A stretch of DNA of 64,000 bases from Pirellulaceae bacterium (GTDB lineage Bacteria; Planctomycetota; Planctomycetia; Pirellulales; Pirellulaceae), in NCBI GenBank assembly GCA_029243025.1, contig JAQWSU010000017.1, positions 1 through 64,000 of the forward strand. The letters run 5' to 3'. The notes under the pieces were generated by a model, which saw only the letters and a list, made by a program, of their open reading frames with translations, made no database searches and had not been told where the DNA came from. Each line of letters begins with the position of its first letter. The stretch's first letter is position 1. Below, piece after piece: positions 38,321 to 47,156 of this stretch. The translations under genes were made by a program, and so were the position numbers.

Positions 38321-38645
38321 TGATCGGCCCCCCTAAATGAGTCCACGGGATAATTGAAAATGTTATCCTCTGGTCACAAGTTAGAGGGAGAAAGGATGTC
38401 GCCAGGAAAGAAGTACAAGCCAGAAGAAATTCCCCCAAGCTCCGCGAAGCGGAGGTTCTGATGTCGCAGGGGATGACGCAAGATCTGGCGGCCAAGCAGA
38501 TTGGCATATCAACACAAACGCGGATCCGTTGGCGAAAGGAGTACGGCAGCCTGCGAATGGATCACGCCAAGCGGCTTAAGCAGTTGGAACAGGAAAACTC
38601 TCGTTTGAAGCGATTACTAGCAGAAGCGGAACTGGACAGGGCCAG
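38321..38645 (+). mobile_element. IS3-family element, left end and OrfA only
   Basis: The left end TGATCGGCCCCC at 38321 has the TG start usual for IS3 terminal repeats. Then ATG 38396 opens MSPGKKYKPEEIPP, which needs a one-base shift to join PKLREAEVLMSQGMTQDLAA, then KQIGISTQTRIRWRKEYGSL and KQLEQENSRLKRLLAEAELD, the helix-turn-helix and leucine zipper of OrfA. Homology stops near 38640. OrfB with the DDE catalytic domain and the right end are absent, so it cannot move by itself. Confidence 0.8.
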
Positions 38646-38689
38646 CCCGACTGTTCCGACTGAGCTTCATCCGCTTGTTCGACGGCGGA

Positions 38690-39799
38690 CTACTTACCGC
38701 CTAATAAACGCGCCGTATCGTCAACGTATTTTTTGCGACCATAGATATCAACGGAGCGATAGGGCTGACCAGAGTCAAAGTTCATCTTGGTGAGATCAAC
38801 GCGACGGATATCTTGGCTGTCGTAGGCGCGATAGTAAAAGTGTTTGTTCGCAAGGTCGGCAACCGTAATCCACGGTGTGAATTGAGTTGGTGGACCTTCT
38901 CCGTCCCCGGCACCGCGGTCTCCGCCAAAAACGACAACGCCGGGCACTTGATCGACCGTATTAAGCAGGTGAATTGCCTGACTGACCGCCGATTCTGCGT
39001 TGTCTGGTTGTGGGGCATAGTGCTTTTGTACAGCCACACGCACGTAGCGACTGGGAGACGTAAAATCACCAGGGAGCCCACGCAAACCTGAACCCAAAGC
39101 CCAACCAGCTTCCTTCAGCACCTCGGGAGCCTGCTGGGTGGCGGGGTTGAGATTTGAATAACAGCGTAAATTCGTAAGGTGAAAGTCGATCGATGGAGAG
39201 TTACACATTACGCCGATTCGGGAGTTGTCGGTGATCGTTAACGCACCTTTTACATACTCGATCACAATAGATTTTCCGGTTGCATCCGTAACGGCCCAAT
39301 GGAACGGAAGAACCATATTCATCGATTCGTTAAATGCCCCCCAAACCACGATAGAGCGAAGCGCCTCGGCAACCTCGTCGGCTGTGGAAAACTTGGACAA
39401 TGCCCAGCCGCACAGATCGTAATTTCGCAACGCAGGTTCTCCCGCCTTCGGCTTAGGATAGGATCCGTCGACGAACCAAAGCGTCGAGACATTGAGCCCC
39501 TTTTCGTTTATCCCATCCGAATACAAATGTTTTCCATGATGTGACATTGCGACAAAACCGTATTTACTCTGCCACGCCGTAGTGATGGCACCATCGGGAG
39601 CGGTACTTTCAAAGGACGTGCCTCGAGGCACAAGATCCAGTCGTGAAGCAACTTCATTTCCAAATTCCATGGATCTTCCGACTACAACCGAACCATCTTT
39701 TGCCTTCTGAAAAAAATAGGTACAAGCGAGTAATGGTTCACAGCACATGGCGATCACTAGCAGAATCACCGTCGTTTTAACAGCAATGCGGACATTCAT
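38690..39799 (-). CDS. Linear amide C-N hydrolase of the choloylglycine hydrolase type
   Basis: The 369-residue product has a signal peptide ending LLA and then CTYFFQKAKDGSVVVGRSME. The Cys directly after the cleavage site is the N-terminal nucleophile of this Ntn-hydrolase family (penicillin V acylase, bile salt hydrolase). RSMEFG, SDGINEKGLNVS and LPFHWAVTDATGKSIVIEYV are family marks. It probably cleaves N-acyl amides such as acyl homoserine lactones or N-acyl amino acids in the periplasm. The 3' end lies about 45 bp from the truncated IS3-type element. Confidence 0.9.
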   Translation of the reverse strand: MNVRIAVKTTVILLVIAMCCEPLLACTYFFQKAKDGSVVVGRSMEFGNEVASRLDLVPRGTSFESTAPDGAITTAWQSKYGFVAMSHHGKHLYSDGINEKGLNVSTLWFVDGSYPKPKAGEPALRNYDLCGWALSKFSTADEVAEALRSIVVWGAFNESMNMVLPFHWAVTDATGKSIVIEYVKGALTITDNSRIGVMCNSPSIDFHLTNLRCYSNLNPATQQAPEVLKEAGWALGSGLRGLPGDFTSPSRYVRVAVQKHYAPQPDNAESAVSQAIHLLNTVDQVPGVVVFGGDRGAGDGEGPPTQFTPWITVADLANKHFYYRAYDSQDIRRVDLTKMNFDSGQPYRSVDIYGRKKYVDDTARLLGGK

Positions 39800-39885
39800 G
39801 GATGATTAGCCTCAGAATTTTCTTGGGATTTATTTGGCGAACTTTATAGAAAACGAACCATTCAGTTCGAACAAAACACAGATCA

Positions 39886-40281
39886 AAGAACCCGGTGCAT
39901 CACCAGATCGGCTCCGGTTCACCGTTTCCTCATGCTATCCCAAGGCATCGACAGGATCCATGCCCCGCCAACCAGTTGACCGCACATCCGACCCAACGGA
40001 AGCAGAAGAAGGCCGCCGGAGTGGGCTCGGACGACCTTCGTCAATTGTCGTACACCTCCGAGGATTCCGAGGTTGCGAACAGTTTGTCCGACGACATACA
40101 CGCAAATGACTCGTCGGATTGTTCGTCATGCGGCAATGCATCCACACAGGCAGGCACATTTGAAAATCTCTCAGATAATCCTGACAGCTCCGAGCTGATG
40201 ACTCTCTTGGTTTATCTCGATGCAATCGGGCGAGGGAAAGTACTCAGCGTTGTTCGAACGATCATCCGAGAAACTGATTGA
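39886..40281 (+). pseudogene. Mobile-element scar Q: recombinase-type 3' end plus unknown short frame
   Basis: A stretch from AAGAACCCGGTGCATCACCA to GAAGAAGGCCGCCGG matches scar P at 41428. Then the recombinase/terminator sequence follows: KKAAGVGSDDLRQLSYTSED, against KKAAGVGSDDLHQLKYTP at 54.3 kb. The open frame continues to a TGA at 40279-40281 with SSELMTLLVYLDAIGRGKVL, a plausible protein tail that I do not recognise. No complete recombinase is present. Confidence 0.6.
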
Positions 40282-40920
40282 GTCGAAGTAGCTCCGGAAG
40301 TCAAGGACACTGCTCTATCAAAGCTAGATTCTCCTAGCTCCGACTAGCTGTACATCATCTGGATCACGAAGCTTATTTTTCAGATACGGCAGTAAACCTT
40401 CGACCGCCGCTCGGATTGATCGTTTCGATTATTATTAGCTGCCTCCTCCCACGCCGCCGAAAAACTTTCAAATCAGTTTTTGACAACTTGCCCGAGCCAT
40501 GAAGACTAGTTAGGCGTTCACACATCGTGAGAAAACAGCGACATGCCACAGAAGTTCGTTCAAGCCACTGCCCTCTAACGATCCATTTGTCTCTCACGAT
40601 TCCGGCTGGTTTTGCGATCGAATCTAAAACCTTGGAATTCCGCTAAATATTTAAAGAAATGTGAGAACCCTCGGGCGGCTCGACCGTCTTATGGGCGTAG
40701 GCTGCATTGAGAACGTCTGCCGCAAACAGCATGATGAGTTGGGAGCTTTCCCCTCCAACCTGCCCGGTCCGGGTAAGGTGGAATCCGTTCGATGCGGACA
40801 TGTGGCCACAGGCAATCCTTCGGACCCGCTTTCGGCCACTTCTGGCCCGCGTACGGAGTCTCTGACTGCTGATTTGTTACTCAACAGAATACACACATCA
40901 ACACCAGAGGTAATTTAGTC
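40282..40920. other. Intergenic stretch between two scars
   Basis: A plus-strand frame at 40661-40918 is open and looks fairly protein-like (ESVRCGHVATGNPSDPLSAT) but has no start context or known family. It could be debris of a lost gene. Nothing else is supported. Confidence 0.4.
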
Positions 40921-41235
40921 ATGAAAGTCTCCGCACTACGAATTAGCCGCCGCAACTTTATAGCCGTATCAGCGATCGCCTCGCTGCCGGCGTCCGTAAC
41001 TGCCCCAAGCACTGCGCGGCCGCATTTTTTTGCCTCCGAGAAAATCAGTAAAAAGGTCGTGATCAGACAAGTTGTCTTCCGCGGCAAACATCCCGTCATG
41101 GATAATCCCCACTTGCGCACGCGAACGCAAGTGGACCGATTGGTGGAGAAGGCCGGTAAGCTTCGCGTCGCGTCCAATATAAAGCTGATGGCCCGATCTC
41201 ATTCTCTAAAACAGCCCATTTCGCCGTCGGAATAG
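40921..41235 (+). pseudogene. Truncated Tat-signal protein of unknown family
   Basis: The first 35 residues are a good twin-arginine signal (ISRRNFIAVSAIASLPASVT). Mature text continues KKVVIRQVVFRGKHPVMDNP, then degenerates and stops at 104 residues. A secreted enzyme of normal length would be several times longer. With scar P starting 190 bp further on, this looks like the 5' stub of a gene cut by an element. The family cannot be named. Confidence 0.5.
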
Positions 41236-41427
41236 GTCGCTGCAAACAAACTGTTAATCGCTTGTTGCTTGTTAGTAACTGCTCAAGTTTTGCAGGAAGA
41301 CTAATGCGATGATACGAGCTGCAACTCATCAATCGTTTTTGAGATCGACCATTTTGGGAGGGGTTGTTATATGAAATACAGACAAACCTGAGGGAGAAAA
41401 GGCAGGATCATGTCGCGTATCGATCCA

Positions 41428-41610
41428 AGAACCCGGTGCATCACCAATTCGTCTGCGGTGCACCGCTTTATGATCCGTATCCCAACCCATCGACAGAATG
41501 CACAAACAACCGGTTGACCGCACACCCGACCCAACTGAAACAGAAGAAGAAAAAAGGCCGTCGCCGCTCCAGTCACCTTGTCGCCAACTTGCAGGCTGGC
41601 CAGTCTCAAA
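41428..41610 (+). repeat. Mobile-element scar P
   Basis: About 180 bp resemble scar Q (39886 on): AAGAACCCGGTGCATCACCA, then CGTATCCCAACCCATCGACA against CTATCCCAAGGCATCGACAG, then GTTGACCGCACACCCGACCC and the GAAACAGAAGAAG...GGCCGTCGCC segment. The terminator-like part is degraded. It is a direct repeat of Q at 1.54 kb distance. Confidence 0.65.
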
Positions 41611-41689
41611 CAGCCCACTTTAAAAGATTCCGACGAAGTCTTTTGTGCTGAATTAACCGTTAAGATTCGAGCAACGAAAACCCAAGGCA

Positions 41690-44600
41690 TCAACCAAGGC
41701 TTCTCATGCCACCGCCCGTTTTGCGTTTTTCTAAATCCAACGCCAACATGGCGAATACGGCGTCACTCGCTTGTGCTTCTTCCGCGGCGGCCACATAGGA
41801 AGCTTGCTGAAAAACGAAAACAAAGTCCCGTGTGGTGAAGTCTCCATCGCCATCCCAGTCGCCCTCTTCAAAGGTCGCATTGTTGAGCGTGCCATCCTCG
41901 TACTTGCCCAACTGGAAGACCAGCACTAAATCGGAGGAATTAAAAATTCCGTCGTGGTTTGAGTCACCGGGGAGTGGCAGTCCTGTAATTCCCGGCGAGC
42001 CACCTATTTGCGAACTCGCACGCCAAGCCTGAGCTGAATCGTAATTGATCCTTGCACCGAATTCGTCGACGAGCTCCAACGAAAACCCACCACCGTCTGT
42101 CGATGGATGCCAAATGTCCTCGTAGGTGAATTGCTGAATCCGATCCGCGTTGACGAATAAACTAAGCGGTTCCCCCCCGTTGGAGAGTTGCCCTGACCAT
42201 TCCCCCGCGATCACGATATCTGTACCGTATCGCTGTTGGAACGCCGCGACGTTCTCCACGACCACAAGTCGCTCGTTGCCAGCCAATTGGGCCACGGTTC
42301 CATCCGCAAAGTTAAACGTCACACCACCAGTGATGGCAGTCGTGGTCAGATCAACCATTTCTTCCGACACGTTGAGGATTTCCAAATACTCGAAGTCATT
42401 GCGATCGAAAAATCCGGCCGCCAGATCTTGCGGGGTTGGATCGGCTGGGTTGTAGTGGATCTCGGCAATTCTCAAACCGCCACCCACGGAATTGGTCGGC
42501 GCGCCTGGGGTAAACTCAACGGGAGCAGACCAGTGACTCCATCGCCCTGTTGAGTCTTGGTGCCGAACGCGAGCTCGGTAGGTTTGGCCTACGACAACTT
42601 CGTCAGCGGGCAGTTTCAATTGCGGATCGAGTGGATTAAGAACGCCGCTCGTCCAAACAGTATCGATTTCGTAAATCCACGGTTCTGCAGCGTCATAGGT
42701 GGGAGTGGTGGGATTATGGATTTGTCCAAGTCGCAATTCCACGGCTGCAAATGTTTCAGCACCCTGTGCGTCTTGATATTCACTGCTCCGGAAGACGAGA
42801 TCATCCGCAGGAAATCCGTCCGCACCTTCGTACGCCAATATCGGAGTGTTAGGAATCATCGAATCGTCCGCAAGCACGGCCAGTTGCCCGCCCCCGAAAC
42901 CGTCCTTGGAAATGAACTGCTTGACCCAATTCACCATGCCCTCGAACCCGACGGGACTGATTGCTCGACGGACTTCGCCCGCCGCACCGTTGCCTGCGGG
43001 ATATTGATAGACCTCGTTATAGAAGGCACCACGATGCTCTCCGTTGGCTGGCGATCGCCTGACCCGAGGGTTGTGGTCCCATTGAGCGCGGTCGATTGCG
43101 GCGAATACTTCGACATACCGAGCGTATTCTTCAACGACCAGCGATCCTTGCTCGTTATTCAAAAGCAGGTCTTGTAGTTCACGCGCGCGATTCTGAAACT
43201 CAATTTCAATTTCCTTGTACTTCAGCGCCTTGCGAAACTGTTCTAAAGGCGACGCATTTTGTACGCCGTCAGGACCCCAGCGGTCGAATTCTTCGTACAG
43301 CAGGTCAACGTCCCAGGGCAACATCGACCATTTTTTTGTCTCGGAATTGAAATACAGCAAACTGTTTTCACGGTCACGGATATCCGAGTGATTCAAAGCC
43401 TCTACAACACTTCGGTAGCTATAATATCCATCCAAATCAACGTTGGTACGCCACCATTCAATGGGCTGTACTGTTCGAAGGTTATATCCAGTACGCCGCG
43501 AAGTAAACGCATTCAGGTCTGACAGGTCGTCCGGCAATCCGAAGCCATGGCTTTCGAGTTCGCTCGCTGCATTCTGCATCCGGAAAAGATTGCCTTCTGG
43601 CAGGTCATGCGATTTAAGGAAGTCACTACTTGGGTTTTCAAAAGCGAGGTAGAGCCCCCAAAGATCGCCACCGTATTGGTCGGCATCCGACGCTTCGTGA
43701 ACGGCATCAACCACCCGCAATTGAAACGCGCTACTGTTTGGAGCAGCTACACCGGCCATGTTGAATAGTCGAAACGCAATCGCCTCATCCAGACCGGCCA
43801 GTCCTCGACTCGCCGGAGCCCACGGAGACGCGGCGGTGCCAAAATTGAGGGTGCGCAATTTTTCGGGCCACGGGTTGCCGTACTGGTCAAAGCCTTGAAA
43901 CTCGTGACCGCGATTAAATTTCAGTTTCCATTTATTTTTGCCGGTTACGTAAGTCGAATTCTGCCCCCGAATTCGATAGCGAATATGGTCGTACACCTTG
44001 TTCCCGACGACCAGCGTCCCTTCAAAGCGAAACTCATCAGTGTTGAACCGTGAATTGTAATTGCTGTCCGTGACATCCGACTCGCGCGAGATTAAATGAA
44101 ATGCGGGCAGCGATCGTGTCACGTCGGTCGAGTAGGTCACGGGCTCCGTTGTTCCGGGCCGGTCTGCCCCAGTCCATTGGGGGATCCCATCGTAAACGAA
44201 GTAGGCAAAGTTTGACTGGACATCGTCGGCATGGGGAGTCAGTACGGAATTCCCTTCCGCGTCACTCGCTGCAATGCGGTAACGCACCAACCGACGATGT
44301 GTCTGCAGTTCGGCAGGAAGGATCACCGTGTAGATACCGTCCTCCGCGGTCGCGTCTGCTCCTGTTCCGTCATCCGACATAGGGAGGTCGGTCCATTCAA
44401 CTTGATAACGGGTATTCGATTGCGGTATGTAGTCGCCCGGGTCTACGAGCTGATACTGAACGGATACGTTTGCGACTCCACCTGGGTCCGTCACCTTTGC
44501 CGTCAGCACAGCGTCGACACCGGCCGAGGGTTGCGAAGGTTCCACGTTGACCTGACGAATTTGTGGCGGCGCGTCCGTGGAATGGACGCTATTCATCAAG

Positions 44601-45685
44601 CCTGGTGTGGCACGCCCCAAGATGCTGCCACCTGCTGACCGCCAGCTGCCGCCCAAGTCGTTATCGAGCGAAGGATGAATCAACTCCATCGACGGACCAT
44701 CTCCGCCCGCCGCAGTGGGCCATGGAAAACCAACTTTGTAGGAAACTGTGTCGACAAGTTTCCCGGCGTTGTCCCGAAGCGTGATGCGTTCACCCGAATT
44801 CGACAACTTGCCGTCGTACTCGCCGTCTGCTGTATGGAATTCGACGTCAGATTCGAATTCGAATAAAAACGAGCCCGCACCGTACTGATGCTGATGAGCG
44901 TCAGTGGTACCGGGAAATTCGTTCGGGTTGTCGCCAAACCTCGAAGTCCCAACGAACGAAATTCGGCCACCGCCGTCGTTGACCGTCCCAGCCCCTTCTG
45001 CTCCCCCATTCAGCAACCGTTCACCGACGCCGTATCCGGAAGCGACTATCGTGTACGCGCCGGCATCAAGATTCAGTGCCTCTGACAGCGGTTTGAACCG
45101 AGAACCGCCGATCAGCTCGCCCGGCGAGTCCGCCGTAAACGTCAGTGCCGACAAGATCGACACACCTTGATCGTCGCTCGGAAGATTTGGCGTGTCGGCC
45201 TCATTTCGCGACCAGAGTTGAATCGTGACATCCAAACCGAAGCCATCGGAACGACTGTCAAACGCAGCTAAATGGGTGACAGCGATCGGATCGTTAACAA
45301 CGAAATCCATCCCAACCGCACCACCAAAATTCTGTCGGCCTCGACTCCCTGCCTCGATTTCATACGCGGCAAATGGGCCCGATCCGATATCGAACTCGGC
45401 AGAATAGGCTGTCGCGTCTTCCGCAAGGACGAAGTATTCACCTGGCTCGATGGACGTTCCCGTTGGAAATTCGTATGCGACTCCGTCAGAAAATCGCCAT
45501 CCCGATACGTCAGCCGCCTCGTCTCCCGCATTGAAGAGCTCGACAAATTCCGAAAGGCTCTGATTGCCCAATGGATTATGGTGAATCTCGTTGATCACAA
45601 TGTCCGCCGCCAAAAGGCGACGGGACTCACAGAGCTCAACACGGAGATGCCGCACGGTCCGTTTCTTGCCCAAATTAATTCGCAT
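41690..45685 (-). CDS. Large CotH-kinase/lamin-tail surface protein with dockerin-like end
   Basis: The 1331-residue product begins KKRTVRHLRVELCESRRLLA, the RRLLA export pattern common in planctomycete giants. A lamin-tail domain (IVINEIHHNPLGNQSLSEFV ... KLSNSGERITLRD) occupies residues about 28-360. It is interrupted from about 110 to 275 by a domain of unknown origin (FGGAVGMDFVVNDPIAVTHL). A CotH-type kinase domain follows at about 510-830 (YRIRGQNSTY, KWKLKFNRGHEF, MLPWDVDLLYE). A second lamin-tail domain lies at about 1070-1230 (LRIAEIHYNPADPTPQDLAA). The tail has two EF-hand dockerin motifs (GDSNHDGIFNSSDLVLVFQ, GDWDGDGDFTTRDFVFVFQ). CotH kinases phosphorylate surface proteins; the target is unknown. 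Confidence 0.9.
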   Translation of the reverse strand: MRINLGKKRTVRHLRVELCESRRLLAADIVINEIHHNPLGNQSLSEFVELFNAGDEAADVSGWRFSDGVAYEFPTGTSIEPGEYFVLAEDATAYSAEFDIGSGPFAAYEIEAGSRGRQNFGGAVGMDFVVNDPIAVTHLAAFDSRSDGFGLDVTIQLWSRNEADTPNLPSDDQGVSILSALTFTADSPGELIGGSRFKPLSEALNLDAGAYTIVASGYGVGERLLNGGAEGAGTVNDGGGRISFVGTSRFGDNPNEFPGTTDAHQHQYGAGSFLFEFESDVEFHTADGEYDGKLSNSGERITLRDNAGKLVDTVSYKVGFPWPTAAGGDGPSMELIHPSLDNDLGGSWRSAGGSILGRATPGLMNSVHSTDAPPQIRQVNVEPSQPSAGVDAVLTAKVTDPGGVANVSVQYQLVDPGDYIPQSNTRYQVEWTDLPMSDDGTGADATAEDGIYTVILPAELQTHRRLVRYRIAASDAEGNSVLTPHADDVQSNFAYFVYDGIPQWTGADRPGTTEPVTYSTDVTRSLPAFHLISRESDVTDSNYNSRFNTDEFRFEGTLVVGNKVYDHIRYRIRGQNSTYVTGKNKWKLKFNRGHEFQGFDQYGNPWPEKLRTLNFGTAASPWAPASRGLAGLDEAIAFRLFNMAGVAAPNSSAFQLRVVDAVHEASDADQYGGDLWGLYLAFENPSSDFLKSHDLPEGNLFRMQNAASELESHGFGLPDDLSDLNAFTSRRTGYNLRTVQPIEWWRTNVDLDGYYSYRSVVEALNHSDIRDRENSLLYFNSETKKWSMLPWDVDLLYEEFDRWGPDGVQNASPLEQFRKALKYKEIEIEFQNRARELQDLLLNNEQGSLVVEEYARYVEVFAAIDRAQWDHNPRVRRSPANGEHRGAFYNEVYQYPAGNGAAGEVRRAISPVGFEGMVNWVKQFISKDGFGGGQLAVLADDSMIPNTPILAYEGADGFPADDLVFRSSEYQDAQGAETFAAVELRLGQIHNPTTPTYDAAEPWIYEIDTVWTSGVLNPLDPQLKLPADEVVVGQTYRARVRHQDSTGRWSHWSAPVEFTPGAPTNSVGGGLRIAEIHYNPADPTPQDLAAGFFDRNDFEYLEILNVSEEMVDLTTTAITGGVTFNFADGTVAQLAGNERLVVVENVAAFQQRYGTDIVIAGEWSGQLSNGGEPLSLFVNADRIQQFTYEDIWHPSTDGGGFSLELVDEFGARINYDSAQAWRASSQIGGSPGITGLPLPGDSNHDGIFNSSDLVLVFQLGKYEDGTLNNATFEEGDWDGDGDFTTRDFVFVFQQASYVAAAEEAQASDAVFAMLALDLEKRKTGGGMRSLG

Positions 45686-46443
45686 GCCGTCCTACGCAAT
45701 AAATGCGGAACGAAAAACAGCCCACCTGAAAAGTGGACTGTTGTCGTCCTTCTAACCAATTTTTCGAACGACGAAACATTACGGCGCTCGCCAGCGAGCC
45801 AATCCGACCAAGGTCAAGACGGTTGCCCGCATGTTGCACTCTCTCGCTCAACACAATTCAAAGGATTAATCCGAAACACCAGTGTAGCCAATCGTTTGCA
45901 CCGGCATATCACAAAAGCGGCGAGAATCATGGTGCATTCCCCGGCTTCCTCGCTAGTTCAATCAAACACTTGAGAATCAGATTCTCGTTTTTCAGATGAC
46001 AAGCACCGTAGAGTCCCTTCCAACCATAGCAGTGGGACTGTCTTGTTTGTCCCCTTTCGACGATTTTGACAGCGAGTCTAGTAGGTTCACGCTTTTGATC
46101 ACCGATAGCACGGCGGAACGCCACGCCCGCCACGAATTTGTCTCCGCGGCGGTAAGTATGGAAACGACGCGTGGTTCGATTTTGAAAAGTACGGTTCGGT
46201 GACTGTGGATGATTGTTCGGTTTGAGGGCAAGCAGACAAACGCGATCTCGTTCACAAACCAGGCAGGCTCTGTTCTTCCGGCTTCGGCTACGCCTCAGCA
46301 TCCAGAACACAGCCGCATTACCAACCCCGATTCTCTCACTCAACTTGGCGCAAAGACCGGGGGGTAGTCACTTCGATGATGCTCCCGTTCCCCAATGAAC
46401 GAAGAGTGAGTTTTCGTCGTGTTTTGCAGTCTCAAAAAAGCAG
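45686..46443. other. Intergenic stretch
   Basis: The only sizeable frames are on the minus strand at 45927-46343 and have no recognised motif. No gene supported. Confidence 0.45.
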
Positions 46444-46516
46444 TGGGCGATACAGAATTCGAATCTGTGCCCTCTGCGGTGTGAACCGGTCTGAAACGCA
46501 TCCACTATACGAAGTT
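46444..46516 (-). pseudogene. Decayed tRNA-Val(CAC)-like gene
   Basis: The minus strand has an intact T arm (ACAGA-TTCGAAT-TCTGT), the acceptor 3' strand ATCGCCC with discriminator A, and a candidate anticodon loop TTCACAC giving CAC. A T-run follows the 3' end. The anticodon stem (ACCGG/CGCAG) does not pair, and the 5' acceptor strand GGGCGAT is absent. It therefore looks like the 3' half of tRNA-Val with a corrupted 5' half, perhaps cut by integration. The CAC reading is inferred. Confidence 0.5.
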
Positions 46517-46766
46517 TTTTGCGATAAAAAAAACGCTTAACCATGCAACGAACCGATGCAATCTGTGGCATTGTTTTTAGTATTTGTTGTACGCTAATCA
46601 AAACAAATGAGTAGATGGGCGACCGAAATTTCGGCTCCACGTCCACTTGCGTACTGCAGGAGGAAATGGCGGTGCTATTAGCAGCATTACCTGATCAATG
46701 GACCACATCCGTGCATTCAATTTATCCACGCACTCGTCTACTCGAATATCAAATACAATAGCGAGA

Positions 46767-47006
46767 ATGCAACATCCACGTTTCAATTATCATACCGACC
46801 TACAACCGCAACACCGCTCTTAATGATTGCATTAAGTCACTCTGCCGACAGACACTTACCGTTGACGAATATGAGATCATCATTGTGGATGATGGGAGCG
46901 ATAATCCAGTCGATTTGGGTGAACTCATCGAATCACTTGAATCACGGGTGAAACCGTCGATTCGAGTGATTCGGCAAGCAAACACTGGTCCGGGGCGGCT
47001 CGAACT
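46767..47006 (+). pseudogene. Glycosyltransferase family 2, N-terminal stub
   Basis: The frame from 46768 reads NIHVSIIIPTYNRNTALNDC, then EYEIIIVDDGSDNPVDLGEL and IRVIRQANTGPGR, the Rossmann-like start of a family 2 glycosyltransferase with the DDGS nucleotide-binding motif. The only ATG (46767) is one base out of frame. Right after NTGPGR the sequence becomes recombinase fragment R. So the gene is cut after about 75 residues and its start is also damaged. Confidence 0.8.
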
Positions 47007-47130
47007 CGAGGCATCAAGAACAGGCTGCCGTTAGACAGAATCTCGAGCAGCATGAGCACGCCAATCAGAGCGACCTGCAGGAAGGCGTTGCGATTCTCGA
47101 ACTGGCAAATCAAGCGGCAGAGCTTTTCGA
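47007..47130 (+). pseudogene. Serine-recombinase fragment R
   Basis: About 120 bp match the C-terminal coding region of the recombinase at 51.7 kb, for example GCATCAAGAACAGGCTGCCG and GAGCACGCCAATCAGAGC, then CTCGAACTGGCAAATC. It is out of frame with the upstream glycosyltransferase stub. It ends 27 bp from the 3' end of the minus-strand DUF1592 gene. Confidence 0.75.
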
Positions 47131-47156
47131 ATTCCGTCCCCCGCTCACGCGTCAGG

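Noticed and set aside
40661-40918. Plus-strand frame of 85 codons as a gene
   Set aside because: Some protein-like text but no known family, no start context, and located between element scars; kept only as possible debris.
45927-46343. Minus-strand frame of 138 codons as a gene
   Set aside because: Arg/Cys-rich shadow-like composition, no motif and no context.
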